DNA of 64,000 nucleotides from Nitrobacter sp051535215 (GTDB lineage: Bacteria > Pseudomonadota > Alphaproteobacteria > Rhizobiales > Xanthobacteraceae): positions 1 through 64,000 of the forward strand of contig NZ_JBPPLY010000004.1 in assembly GCF_051535215.1 (NCBI RefSeq), given 5' to 3'. The translations under genes and the position numbers were made by a program. The notes below the pieces were generated by a model. The model had not been told where the DNA came from. It worked only from the letters and a program-made list of their open reading frames with translations, and did not search any database. Position 1 is the first letter of the stretch; each line of letters starts with the position of its first letter. This document shows, piece by piece, positions 53,586 through 62,741 of this stretch.

Positions 53586-53689
53586 CGCTGAATTTCCGGG
53601 GACGCTGGTGCCGCCATGAAGTTGGCGTGAGGGTTGCTGATCGTCCGAACCAAACGGCTTGAGCCGCACGGCCGGACCTAGAACATTTT

Positions 53690-53781
53690 CGTTTCTGATT
53701 GAATCAGAAGCGAAGCTTTGAATTGTCGTTTGACGCGTTTTCTTCAGGCGAACCGGTATCCACTTCGTTCAAAAACGCTAT
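53690..53781. repeat. ACCGGT-centred palindrome with accessory hairpin, copy 3
   Basis: Inverse orientation to copies 2 and 4: hairpin TTCTGATTGAATCAGAAGCG, spacer, then TTTGACGCGTTTTCTTC, AGGCGAACCGGTATCCACTT and CGTTCAAAAACGC. The stretch between the transporter terminator and pssA (53586-53860) holds this and nothing else recognised. Confidence 0.8.
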
Positions 53782-53860
53782 GGCCCGCTATGGCGCGAGC
53801 GCGACCTCGCACCAAGGACCTCTCCTCGTCTCCGCCGGCTATCGTAGCAAGGGCAGCTTC

Positions 53861-54769
53861 TCAGTGCGGCCGTGAAGGCCGGTTATCCTGCCTGCGCTGC
53901 CGGATCGGAGGGGTTGGCGGCTTCGCCTCGGCGGGCGGCACAACCGGCGACGCAGCGTCGGAGGCCGACGCTGCATCAGGAAAGGTCTCCTTGACGGCCG
54001 CCTTGATCTCCTGGTCGCGGTAGGACTTCCAGCCGACCGGAAGGCTCGCCAGGAAAATGATCGAGCCAAACGAAAGGACAACCCAGGGGTAGCTGATCAG
54101 GAGCGCTATGACGAACACCACGGTCACGAAGACCGGGAGCACCAGTTCCGGCGGCACGCGCATACCGATCATCTTGCCGGAGAAAACCGGCAGCCGGGAA
54201 ACCATGAGGATCGCGATCAGCAGCGTATAAAGCGCGGTCAGCACCGCGGGCGGCTGCGGGACGTCCAGGAACACCAGATAGACCGGCAGCAGCACCGCGA
54301 TCGCGCCTGCCGGCGCAGGCACGCCGGTAAAGAAATTCGCGGCGAAGGCCGGCTTGTTCGGATCGTTCATCGTTGCGTTGAAGCGCGCAAGCCGCAGGCC
54401 GCCGCTGATCGCGAATATCATCGATGCGATCCAGCCCACATTGTTGAGGTCGTGCAACTGCCAGAAATAAAGGATCAGGCCGGGCGCGACACCGAAATTG
54501 ACGAAGTCGGCGAGGCTGTCGAGTTCGGCGCCGAACTTCGACTGCCCCTTGATCATCCGGGCCACCCGGCCGTCGAGCCCGTCGAGCACGGCCGCGAACA
54601 CGATCGCGGCGACCGCGAGCTCCATCCGTCCCTCGGTCGAAAGCCGGATCGCAGTCAGGCCTGCGCAAATCGCAAGCAGCGTGATGAAATTCGGCACAAG
54701 CATTCGCACCGGGATCGGGCGAAACCGGCGGCGGCGTATCTCGGATTTCTGATCGTAGGGCGTTTGCAC
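53861..54769 (-). CDS. pssA: CDP-diacylglycerol-serine O-phosphatidyltransferase
   Basis: Phosphatidylserine synthase (302 aa), first step from CDP-diacylglycerol towards phosphatidylethanolamine, in the inner membrane. The CDP-alcohol phosphotransferase motif DGLDGRVARMIKGQSKFGAE followed by LDSLAD (about residues 63-88) has the required D-G-x2-A-R-x8-G-x3-D-x3-D spacing. Eight hydrophobic segments follow. The C-terminal 40 residues are Ala/Pro-rich and polar. It is downstream of psd on the same strand, as in many alphaproteobacteria. Confidence 0.94.
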   Translation of the reverse strand: MQTPYDQKSEIRRRRFRPIPVRMLVPNFITLLAICAGLTAIRLSTEGRMELAVAAIVFAAVLDGLDGRVARMIKGQSKFGAELDSLADFVNFGVAPGLILYFWQLHDLNNVGWIASMIFAISGGLRLARFNATMNDPNKPAFAANFFTGVPAPAGAIAVLLPVYLVFLDVPQPPAVLTALYTLLIAILMVSRLPVFSGKMIGMRVPPELVLPVFVTVVFVIALLISYPWVVLSFGSIIFLASLPVGWKSYRDQEIKAAVKETFPDAASASDAASPVVPPAEAKPPTPPIRQRRQDNRPSRPH

Positions 54770-54866
54770 GCCTCCTATATAGCAAGGCCCGAAGTTCGCA
54801 TCAAAGGTTGCTGCAGGGCATGCGAGCTTCGGAACAGGGCACTGGCCGTCCGAACAGTTATATATG

Positions 54867-54961
54867 GCGTTTTCGAGCGAAGGGGATACCGGTTCGCGTG
54901 AAGAAACCGCGTCAAATCAAAAATCATGGAGCCCCGCTTCTGATTTTCATCAGAAGCGGAA
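54867..54961. repeat. ACCGGT-centred palindrome with accessory hairpin, copy 4
   Basis: GCGTTTTCGAGCGAAGGGG then ATACCGGTTCGCGTGAAG, a short spacer, then hairpin CCGCTTCTGATTTTCATCAG then AAGCGG. It lies in the psd-pssA gap, so it would be transcribed within the operon. Confidence 0.8.
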
Positions 54962-54981
54962 AGGCTCTAGCAGCCTAACGG

Positions 54982-55722
54982 CTAGTTGCTGCGGAAAACC
55001 CGTCCGCTCTCTGCAAGCTGGAAGTCGGCCAGCACCGTCTCGCCGGCGATCGCGGTCTGTCCTTCGGAGACCAGCAGCGGCGTTCCCTCCGGCAAGTAGA
55101 CATCACACCGCGAGCCGAATCGGATCAGCCCGAAGCGCTCGCCGGTTTCGATCGTCTGTCCGTCATGCACGAACGTGACGATACGGCGCGCGACCAGTCC
55201 GGCGATCTGGACAACTCCGATCAGGCCGTTGTTTAGCGTCGCTATGACCAACGCGTTGCGCTCGTTGTCCTCGCTTGCCTTGTCGAGATCGGCATTGATG
55301 AATTTGCCGGGACGATAGACGATCCGTTCGATCTTTCCCGCGACCGGGCTGCGATTGACGTGGCAATTGAACACGCTCATGAAGATCGAAATACGCACCA
55401 TCGGCAGTTCGCCGAGTTCGAGTTCGGCAGGCGGCACCACCGGTGCGATCATCGAGATGCGGCCGTCCGCCGGCGACACGACGAGACCCTCGCGAACCGG
55501 CGTCACACGGGCCGGATTGCGGAAGAACAGCGCACACCATATCGTCAGGAGCGTTCCGATCCAGCCCAGCGGGGTCCAGATCCAAAAGAAGATAAGACTG
55601 GCGAGCGCGAAGCCGCCGACGAAGGGATAACCCTTCGGATGAATAGGTGAAATCTGGGCGCGAATGGATTTCGCGCTGGCGCGAATGGATTTCGCTATGG
55701 ATAAGAGAGTCTGTCGATCCAT
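54982..55722 (-). CDS. psd: Phosphatidylserine decarboxylase
   Basis: The pyruvoyl-dependent enzyme (246 aa) converting phosphatidylserine to phosphatidylethanolamine. The short archaeal/alphaproteobacterial type is indicated by length and by VSPADGRISMIAPV, FMSVFNCHVNRSPVAG and the autocleavage site RFGSRCDVYLPEG (Gly-Ser near residue 204), which splits the chain into beta and alpha subunits. Two hydrophobic helices lie at about 34-70. The N-terminus has an in-frame duplication (AKSIRAS/AKSIRAQ) encoded by an 18-base tandem repeat near 55660-55696. It is followed by pssA. Confidence 0.94.
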   Translation of the reverse strand: MDRQTLLSIAKSIRASAKSIRAQISPIHPKGYPFVGGFALASLIFFWIWTPLGWIGTLLTIWCALFFRNPARVTPVREGLVVSPADGRISMIAPVVPPAELELGELPMVRISIFMSVFNCHVNRSPVAGKIERIVYRPGKFINADLDKASEDNERNALVIATLNNGLIGVVQIAGLVARRIVTFVHDGQTIETGERFGLIRFGSRCDVYLPEGTPLLVSEGQTAIAGETVLADFQLAESGRVFRSN

Positions 55723-55865
55723 GGATTTGAAAACCTGATGATCTAAGATGAACCTGAAGGCGGGCTTTACGGAAACGCGCGTCTTGCACAGAAAATCCCG
55801 ATCCGCAAGCCAGCGCCGCGGCGAAAACCCGAAGCCTGATTCGGGAAATCGATCTTGGAGGTATT

Positions 55866-57824
55866 CTACTCCGCCGCCGCCGCCGGCGCTACCAGCGGAT
55901 CGTCCACGGGCGGAGGAGCCCGATTCGGCGCATCGTCGTCATCGCCGATCAGGGCCAGTTTCTCCCGTGCCGCCTGCGCCTCCCGCTGCCTATTCCACAT
56001 ACTGGCGTAGAGCCCGTTTGCCGCCAAAAGCTCGCCATGCGTGCCACGCTCGGCAATTCGGCCTTGATCAAGCACGATAATCTCGTCCGCGGCCACGATG
56101 GTCGACAACCGGTGCGCGATCACCAGCGAGGTCCGGTTGCGTGAGACCCGGTCCAGCGCCTCCTGGATTTCATGCTCGGTGTGGCTGTCGAGCGCCGAGG
56201 TCGCCTCGTCCAGCACCAGGATCGGGGGCGCCTTCAGGATGGTGCGCGCAATCGCCACACGCTGCTTCTCCCCGCCGGACAATTTCAATCCGCGCTCGCC
56301 CACTTCCGTCTCGTAGCCTTTGGGCGACATCCGGATGAAACCGTCGATCTGCGCGGTGCGGGCGGCGGCCTCGACCTCTTCGTCGGTCGCATTCCAGCGG
56401 CCGTAACGGATGTTGTAGCGGATGGTGTCGTTGAACAGCACGGTGTCCTGCGGCACCATGCCGATCGCCGACCGCAGCGACACCTGCGTGACGTCGCGGA
56501 TGTCCTGTCCGTCGATCAGGATGCTGCCCTCGGTCACGTCATAGAGACGGAACAGCAGCCGCGACAATGTCGATTTGCCCGCCCCCGACGGTCCGACGAT
56601 CGCCACCGTCTTTCCGGCGGGCACCTCGAACGTCACGCCCTTGAGGATCGGACGCTCCGGATCATAGGAAAACCACACATTCTCGAACCGCACCGCACCG
56701 TGCCCGATGCGCAGCGGCTTCGCGCCGGCGCGATCCTTCACTTCCGGATTGCGGGTCAGCACGGTGAACATCTTTTCGATATCGATGATCGCCTGCTTGA
56801 TCTGGCGATAGACCATCCCCATCAGGTTGAGCGGCTGGTAGAGCTGGATCATCATGGCGTTGACCATCACGAAATCGCCGACCGTGTGGGTGCCCTGTCG
56901 CACGCCCACCGCGCACATGATCATCACCGTCGTCAGCCCGGCCGTGTAGATGATGGCCTGTCCGCCGTTCAGAACAGCCAGCGAAGTGTAGGTGGAAACG
57001 CTGGCGACCTCGAAGCGCTCCATCGAGCGGTCGTAGCGTTTCGCTTCCCGCAACTCGGCGCCGAAATATTTCACGGTTTCGTAGTTCAGCAGCGAGTCGA
57101 TCGCCTTGGCATTGGCGTCGGAATCGGATTCATTCATCCGGCGGCGGATCTCGATGCGCCACTGCGTCGCCCTGTAGGTGAAGGCCATGTAGACCAACAC
57201 GGTCAGGAGCGTCACCAGCACGTAGCGCCAGTCGAATTGCCAGAGCAGCACCCCAGTGAGCAGCCCGACTTCGACCGCGGTCGGAATAAGCTGGAGAATG
57301 ACCAGCCGCACCATTTCCTCGATGCCGTTGCGGCCGCGTTCGAGCACGCGCGTCAGGCCCCCGGTCTTGCGCTCGAGGTGAAACCGCAGCGACAGTTCGT
57401 GCATGTGGACGAACGTCTGGTAGGCGAGCCTGCGCACCGCATGCATCGCGACCTTGGCGAAGATGCCGTCGCGCCATTGGGTGAGCAGCGCCATCAGCAC
57501 GCGGACGAAGCCGTAGGCTAGCGTCATCGCGAGCGGCGACAGGATCAGCCACATCGCCCAGTTGTCGGGCTGCACCGGCGCGCTTCCCGCGCCGTTCAAC
57601 GCGTCGATCGCCCATTTGAAGGTGAACGGAACGATCAGCGTGGCGACCTTCGCCGCCAGCAACAGCAGCATCGCCCAGACCACGCGCATCTTCAGGTCGG
57701 CGCGGTCGCCGGGCCACATATAGGGCCACAGATGCAGCAGCGCCCTGCCGAGCGTCGCGCTTCGGGCCGGGTCGTCGGAGGGTTTTGCCGGCGCATCCGC
57801 CGGATGCGAAACGGCGCTACGCAT
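55866..57824 (-). CDS. ABC transporter, ATM1/HMT1-type exporter (AtmA-like)
   Basis: A half-transporter with fused permease and ATPase (652 aa). Six membrane helices span about residues 45-340, and RFHLERKTGGLTRVLERGRN is typical of the Atm1 group. The ATPase shows Walker A VGPSGAGKSTLSRLLF (about 400), signature LKLSGGEKQRVAIARTIL (about 512) and Walker B PPILVLDEATSALD. Atm1-type exporters move glutathione-linked metals or sulfur compounds. It lies upstream of psd on the same strand, about 140 bp away. There is no C39 peptidase domain, so it is not a bacteriocin exporter. Confidence 0.92.
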   Translation of the reverse strand: MRSAVSHPADAPAKPSDDPARSATLGRALLHLWPYMWPGDRADLKMRVVWAMLLLLAAKVATLIVPFTFKWAIDALNGAGSAPVQPDNWAMWLILSPLAMTLAYGFVRVLMALLTQWRDGIFAKVAMHAVRRLAYQTFVHMHELSLRFHLERKTGGLTRVLERGRNGIEEMVRLVILQLIPTAVEVGLLTGVLLWQFDWRYVLVTLLTVLVYMAFTYRATQWRIEIRRRMNESDSDANAKAIDSLLNYETVKYFGAELREAKRYDRSMERFEVASVSTYTSLAVLNGGQAIIYTAGLTTVMIMCAVGVRQGTHTVGDFVMVNAMMIQLYQPLNLMGMVYRQIKQAIIDIEKMFTVLTRNPEVKDRAGAKPLRIGHGAVRFENVWFSYDPERPILKGVTFEVPAGKTVAIVGPSGAGKSTLSRLLFRLYDVTEGSILIDGQDIRDVTQVSLRSAIGMVPQDTVLFNDTIRYNIRYGRWNATDEEVEAAARTAQIDGFIRMSPKGYETEVGERGLKLSGGEKQRVAIARTILKAPPILVLDEATSALDSHTEHEIQEALDRVSRNRTSLVIAHRLSTIVAADEIIVLDQGRIAERGTHGELLAANGLYASMWNRQREAQAAREKLALIGDDDDAPNRAPPPVDDPLVAPAAAAE

Positions 57825-58032
57825 CCGTAGCGCCCGAACCGCAAAACGGCTTCCGCAGCCGAAAATATCGTCCGATCGAGGTCATATGGACTGTCATATA
57901 AAGCGTTTGGATGCCGCGTACACCCTTGACGGGCGATCTTTTCGCTGCGGAGGCGGCGCGGCAGGCACTTGACCCGGCGCCGGCAATAGCCGAGCCTTGA
58001 CGACGTAATTGTGCGGGGCCACATCGATTCCC

Positions 58033-58638
58033 ATGAACATCATCAAAACGGTCTGCGTCTATTGCGGCTCAGGCCCCGGTACCAATCCCAACTTCGTCAA
58101 AGCTGCCGTCGCCCTTGGTAAAGCGTTCGCCCGGAATAACGTCGGGCTGGTCTACGGCGGCGGCTCGGTCGGCCTGATGGGCGCCATCGCGACGTCCGTC
58201 CTCGACAACGGCGGCACCGTCACCGGCATCATTCCGGACTTCCTGACGTCGCGCGAACATGCGCTGGCGCGCGTGCAGGAAATGATCGTCACGCGCGACA
58301 TGCACGAGCGCAAGAGGCTGATGTTCGAACGATCGGACGCGTTCATCGCCCTGCCCGGCGGGGTTGGCACGCTGGAGGAATTGGTCGAGCAACTCACTTG
58401 GCAGCAACTCGGGCGGCACGCCAAGCCGATCCTGCTCGCGAATGTCGACGGCTTCTGGGAGCCGCTGCTCGCGCTACTCGCTCACATGCGCTCCACCGCC
58501 TTCATCCGACCGACGCTCGCGGTCAACGTTCTGCAAGCCGAACGCGTGGAGGATATCCTGCCGAAACTTCGCGCCGCCGCGACCCTCGCGCGCGATGCCT
58601 CGAAGGAGATGCCGGCCGACGTCGCCGACCGGCTTTAG
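58033..58638 (+). CDS. LOG family protein (TIGR00730)
   Basis: A Rossmann-fold protein of the LOG/YvdD family (201 aa). The motifs are VCVYCGSGPGTNPNFVKAA, LVYGGGSVGLMGAIA and IALPGGVGTLEELVEQLTW, the last being the PGGxGTxxE nucleotide-binding motif. Members act as cytokinin riboside 5'-monophosphate phosphoribohydrolases or nucleotide 5'-monophosphate nucleosidases. ATG 58033 gives the usual start (MNIIKTVCVYCGSG). It is divergent from the ABC exporter. Confidence 0.92.
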   Translation: MNIIKTVCVYCGSGPGTNPNFVKAAVALGKAFARNNVGLVYGGGSVGLMGAIATSVLDNGGTVTGIIPDFLTSREHALARVQEMIVTRDMHERKRLMFERSDAFIALPGGVGTLEELVEQLTWQQLGRHAKPILLANVDGFWEPLLALLAHMRSTAFIRPTLAVNVLQAERVEDILPKLRAAATLARDASKEMPADVADRL

Positions 58639-58758
58639 CCCCTGCGGACTGAACAGGCGGTCGAAACAGGCTCGACGGATGTCATTCCGGATCGCCGCTG
58701 GTGCGCGTCCAAAATGACCGGGAAGGTTCTTGACAGCCCGCAACCCACACCGCGTTGC

Positions 58759-60357
58759 TCACGACGGCGCGTCGGCTTTCACCAGCTTGTAGAAAATTGA
58801 ATCCATCAGCGCCTGGAACGACGCGTCGATAATATTGGGCGACACGCCAATCGTGGTCCAGCGCTCGCCTTCCTCGTCCTCGCTCTCGATCAGCACGCGC
58901 GTCACCGCTCCGGTGCCTCCGTTGAGAATACGCACGCGATAGTCGATCAGCTTCAGCCCGTCGATGTACTTCTGGTATTTGCCGAGATCCTTGCGCAAGG
59001 CGACGTCGAGCGCATTGACCGGGCCGTTGCCTTCACCGGCGGAGATCAGCGTCCGGCCATCGACCCTCACCTTTACCACCGCCATGGCGACGGTGACGCG
59101 CTTGCCGTGGGAATTGTAACGCTGCTCGACATTGACGTCGAACTGCTCGACATCGAAATACTCCGGCACGCGGCCGAGCGTGCGCCGCGCCAGAAGATCG
59201 AACGACGCGTTGGCGGATTCGTAGGCGTAGCCCGCCGCTTCCCGCTCCTTCATCTCGTCGATCAGCCGTCCGAGCTTCGGATCGTTTCTGTCGAACGCAA
59301 TGTGAGCCCGCTCCAGTTCGGCCAGCACGTTGGAGCGGCCGGCCTGATCCGACACCAGCACCTTGCGGCGATTGCCGACCGATTCCGGCGCGACGTGTTC
59401 GTAAGTCGTGGGGTCCTTGAGAATCGCTGACGCATGAATGCCGGTCTTGGTGACGAACGCGCTTTCGCCGACGTAAGGCGCGTGGCGATTCGGCGCGCGG
59501 TTCAGCATGATGTCGAGCGTGCGCGAGGCCTGCGTCAGCGTCGCGAGCTTGTCGTCCGTCACACCGATCTCGAAGGCGTCGGAAAATTCCTTCTTCAGTT
59601 TCAGCGTCGGAATCAGCGAGCAGAGATTGGCGTTGCCGCAGCGTTCACCGAGGCCGTTCAGCGTACCCTGGATCTGGCGCGCGCCTGCGCGCACCGCCGC
59701 GAGCGAATTGGCGACCGCCTGCTCGGTGTCGTTATGGGCGTGGATGCCGAGATGGTCGCCGGGAATTTGCGTAGCGACCTCGCACACGATCGTTTCGATC
59801 TCTTTCGGCATGGTGCCGCCATTGGTGTCGCACAGAACGATCCAGCGTGCGCCGGAGTCATACGCGGTCCTGGCGCAGGCGAGCGCGAAGGCCGGATCCT
59901 CCTTGTAGCCGTCGAAAAAATGCTCGCAGTCCACCAGGACCTCGCGGCCGGCCGCCGTGGCTGCCTTCACGCTGTCGCGGATCGACGCCAGATTCTCGTC
60001 GTTCGTGGTCTCCAGCGCGACCCTGACCTGATAGGCGGAGGATTTAGCCACAAAACAGATCGCATCCGCCCTGGCCTCGATCAGCGCGGCCAGCCCCGGA
60101 TCGTTGGACGCCGAGCGGCCCGGTCGCCGCGTCATGCCGAACGCGGTGAACCTGGCGTGGGCGAGCGCAGGCTTTTGCGAGAACAGTTCGGTATCGGTCG
60201 GATTTGCGCCGGGATAGCCGCCTTCGACATAGTCGATGCCGAGATCGTCGAGCATCTTCGCGATGATCTGCTTGTCCTGCAACGTGAAGTCGACGCCGTT
60301 GGTCTGGGCGCCGTCGCGCAGCGTGGTGTCGAACAGATAAAGGCGCTCGCGGCTCAT
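58759..60357 (-). CDS. cimA: (R)-citramalate synthase
   Basis: A DRE-TIM metallolyase (532 aa) condensing pyruvate and acetyl-CoA to citramalate, a threonine-independent route to isoleucine. LYLFDTTLRDGAQTNGVDFT (residues 6-25) has the DTTLRDG catalytic motif, YVEGGYPGANPTD follows, and HLGIHAHNDTEQAVANSLAA (about 201-220) holds the metal ligands; the C-terminal regulatory domain begins around 390. The length and GGYPGANP motif fit the cimA subtype better than LeuA. ATG 60357 is the usual start and overlaps the GNAT gene stop by four bases. Confidence 0.93.
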   Translation of the reverse strand: MSRERLYLFDTTLRDGAQTNGVDFTLQDKQIIAKMLDDLGIDYVEGGYPGANPTDTELFSQKPALAHARFTAFGMTRRPGRSASNDPGLAALIEARADAICFVAKSSAYQVRVALETTNDENLASIRDSVKAATAAGREVLVDCEHFFDGYKEDPAFALACARTAYDSGARWIVLCDTNGGTMPKEIETIVCEVATQIPGDHLGIHAHNDTEQAVANSLAAVRAGARQIQGTLNGLGERCGNANLCSLIPTLKLKKEFSDAFEIGVTDDKLATLTQASRTLDIMLNRAPNRHAPYVGESAFVTKTGIHASAILKDPTTYEHVAPESVGNRRKVLVSDQAGRSNVLAELERAHIAFDRNDPKLGRLIDEMKEREAAGYAYESANASFDLLARRTLGRVPEYFDVEQFDVNVEQRYNSHGKRVTVAMAVVKVRVDGRTLISAGEGNGPVNALDVALRKDLGKYQKYIDGLKLIDYRVRILNGGTGAVTRVLIESEDEEGERWTTIGVSPNIIDASFQALMDSIFYKLVKADAPS

Positions 60358-60854
60358 GACGAGCCTCCAGCGGCCAGCGTCTTCTTCATCGTGGTGTTGG
60401 CCAGCCATTCGTCGCCGAGCGTCACCGAATTGCGTTGCATCGCGACGTAGCCGCGGCTTGCGAAAAACCGCTCCGCGGTATCGCTGGCCTCGACGGTCAG
60501 CGCGGTGGCCCCCCGCGCGCCCGCAAGTTTCTCCAGCGCATCGCACAACACGGTCGCGACACCCTGCCTCGCCGCAGCCGGATGCACATAGAGCATGTCG
60601 ATGCAATCCGCACCCTTCAGCGATGCGAAGCCGACCGGCGAGCCTTGCAGCGTCGCCACCAGCGTCAACTGCTTCGCAAGCCGCGCGCCGAACTTGCCTT
60701 CATCGTCCGCGGCGCTCGCCCACGCGATCTGCTGCGCCTCGCTGTAGTCGTCGCCAGTCAGTTCCTCGATGCTGGCGACGAAGATCGCCGCCAGTATGGG
60801 AACATCGACGGGCAGCATCGGCCGCAGCGCGGGTTTGGGAAGCGCCTGTCCCAT
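60354..60854 (-). CDS. GNAT family N-acetyltransferase
   Basis: A 166-residue GNAT enzyme. The acetyl-CoA binding segment reads MLYVHPAAARQGVATVLCDA (about residues 86-105), matching the Q/R-x-x-G-x-G/A region, followed by LTVEASDTAERFFASRGYVA. It overlaps cimA by four bases and lies four bases after a 37-aa membrane peptide gene, so it belongs to a four-gene operon headed by cysS. Substrate unknown. Confidence 0.9.
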   Translation of the reverse strand: MGQALPKPALRPMLPVDVPILAAIFVASIEELTGDDYSEAQQIAWASAADDEGKFGARLAKQLTLVATLQGSPVGFASLKGADCIDMLYVHPAAARQGVATVLCDALEKLAGARGATALTVEASDTAERFFASRGYVAMQRNSVTLGDEWLANTTMKKTLAAGGSS

Positions 60855-60858
60855 CGCG

Positions 60859-60972
60859 TCAAAACACTCCGAACAGGCGGAGGGCCAGCACGACTGCGCC
60901 GACGATCACCGCCCACTTGATGAAAATGTAATAGCGCCAGTGTCTCGGAAACGGCGTGTCGGGCTTCGTCAT
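60859..60972 (-). CDS. Single-pass membrane micropeptide (37 aa) in the cysS operon
   Basis: A 37-residue peptide: MTKPDTPFPRHWRYYIFIKW followed by AVIVGAVVLALRLFGVF. A basic/aromatic N-terminus precedes one membrane helix (about 15-36). Its ATG overlaps the cysS stop (ATGA) and its stop lies four bases before the GNAT start. Without it the cysS-GNAT gap would be an otherwise unexplained 114 bases in an operon where every other junction overlaps. Function unknown. Confidence 0.72.
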   Translation of the reverse strand: MTKPDTPFPRHWRYYIFIKWAVIVGAVVLALRLFGVF

Positions 60973-62444
60973 CGCGCGATCTCCCATGTCGTCACCGGCT
61001 TGCCGTCGGCGTCCTTGCCGTCCTTCAGCACGACGCCCATGGCCGCAAGCTCGTCGCGGATGCGATCGGATTCCTTGAAGTCTTTTCGGGCACGAGCTTC
61101 GGCGCGTTCCCGAATGAAGGCTTCGACGGTATCGTTATCGATACCGTGTCCTCCGGCTCGGCCCGAACACCATTGCGTGGCGGTCTGCGTCAACAGACCG
61201 AGGACATTGGCCGAGGCCTTTAACACCTCGGGAGCAGCCGATTGCCCCATCGATGTCAGACCTATCATCATTTCGCCGGCGACCGCCGGATGGGCCAGCC
61301 GGTGCAATTCAGAAATCACCTTCGGCGTATTCAAATCGTCGCCGAGCGCGTCGAGGGCCTCAGCAGATATCTCACCTGCCTCGACATCGCCGATCGCATC
61401 ATACCAGCGATCGAGCATCTTTTCGGCTTCCTGAAGTCCCTGAACGGTCCAGTCGATCGGCTGCCGATAATGGGTCTTCAGCATCGCGAGCCGCAGCACC
61501 TCGCCAGACCACTTCCGCCCGCCGAATTTCTCGGTATTCAGCAATTCGTTGATAGTGAAGAAGTTGCCCAAACTCTTCGACATCTTCTCGCCTTCGACCT
61601 GCAGGAAGCCGTTGTGCATCCAGGTGTTCGCCATCGCAGGCGTGCCGTGGGCGCAGCGCGACTGCGCGATCTCGTTTTCATGATGCGGGAAGATCAGGTC
61701 GAGGCCGCCGCCATGGATGTCGAAGACGTCTTTGCCATCAGGTCCGCCAAGATAAGCCGCGCTCATCGCCGAGCACTCGATGTGCCAGCCGGGCCGCCCC
61801 CTGCCCCACGGGCTGTCCCAGCCCGGCTCGTTCTCCGACGACAGTTTCCACAGCACGAAATCCGCCGGATTTCTCTTGTGCGCGTCCACCGCGACCCGCG
61901 CGCCGGCCTTCTGCTCCTCAAGCCTGCGGCCTGACAGCGCGCCGTAGTCCGGCATCGACTGCACGTCGAACAGCACCTCGCCGCCGGCCTCGTAGGCATG
62001 GCCGCGCGCGATGAGCTGTTTGATCAGCGTCACCATGTCGGTCCGGCCGTCGGCGCGCGGCAACACGAATTCGGTGGCGCGCGGTTGATGCGTCGGCGGC
62101 AGGCAGCCGAGCGCGGCGACATCGGCCTGAAACTGGTCGGCGGTTTTTCCAGTGACCTTGCGGATCGCCTCGTTCAACGGCATGCCAGGGAAATCCCGCG
62201 CCGCGCGGTCGTTGATCTTGTCGTCGACGTCGGTGATGTTGCGAACATAGGTGACGTGGTCGGCGCCGTAGAGATGCCGCAGCAGGCGGAACAAGACGTC
62301 GAACACGATGACCGGCCGCGCATTGCCGATGTGGGCGAAGTCGTAGACCGTCGGACCGCAGACATACATCCGCACGTTCGACGGATCGATCGGCGTGAAA
62401 ACCCGCTTCTCCTTGGTCAGGGTATCGTAAAGGCGCAGTTCCAT
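60969..62444 (-). CDS. cysS: Cysteinyl-tRNA synthetase
   Basis: A class I aminoacyl-tRNA synthetase (491 aa). The HIGH-type motif lies in VCGPTVYDFAHIGNARPVIV (about residues 28-47), the first zinc Cys is that in CGPTVYD, further zinc ligands appear in WHIECSAMSAAYLG and IHGGGLDLIFPHHENEIAQS, and KMSKSLGN is near 286. The C-terminus ends with an anticodon-binding helical domain. First gene of the cysS - micropeptide - GNAT - cimA operon. Confidence 0.97.
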   Translation of the reverse strand: MELRLYDTLTKEKRVFTPIDPSNVRMYVCGPTVYDFAHIGNARPVIVFDVLFRLLRHLYGADHVTYVRNITDVDDKINDRAARDFPGMPLNEAIRKVTGKTADQFQADVAALGCLPPTHQPRATEFVLPRADGRTDMVTLIKQLIARGHAYEAGGEVLFDVQSMPDYGALSGRRLEEQKAGARVAVDAHKRNPADFVLWKLSSENEPGWDSPWGRGRPGWHIECSAMSAAYLGGPDGKDVFDIHGGGLDLIFPHHENEIAQSRCAHGTPAMANTWMHNGFLQVEGEKMSKSLGNFFTINELLNTEKFGGRKWSGEVLRLAMLKTHYRQPIDWTVQGLQEAEKMLDRWYDAIGDVEAGEISAEALDALGDDLNTPKVISELHRLAHPAVAGEMMIGLTSMGQSAAPEVLKASANVLGLLTQTATQWCSGRAGGHGIDNDTVEAFIRERAEARARKDFKESDRIRDELAAMGVVLKDGKDADGKPVTTWEIAR

Positions 62445-62741
62445 GGAATTCCGTTCCGAAGTCGCATCGGCTGAATAGCGAATGTCAAATCCGCTCCGCT
62501 CGCTGGCCGGGCGTCTGGATCACGTTTGTGAGATAAAGACGGTGGTCGGCCAGCGAATCGCTAGCGAATAATCTCGCGGCAAAGGCCACAAAAGGCGAGC
62601 AGACCGTTCATTCCGGCACCATGGAACAGCCGGGGGTGCAGCGTCAAGGCCACGCCCCACAAACGCCTCATTTCGCCGCGAAATCGCGCCGGCTCGTCGT
62701 GGCCCGCAAGGTCGGCGACTATCTCGTTTTTCCGGCACATC
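62445..62741. other. Divergent intergenic region cysS / secreted protein
   Basis: About 300 bases that should hold the cysS promoter on the left and that of the small secreted protein on the right. A minus-strand frame (62520-62915) covers part of it but conflicts with the better-supported secreted protein. No other feature is seen. Confidence 0.4.

Noticed and set aside
55866..57824. The ABC exporter as the processing transporter for the double-glycine peptide
   Set aside because: It lacks an N-terminal C39 peptidase domain and has the features of Atm1-type exporters; it is also 40 kb away and tied to psd/pssA by position.
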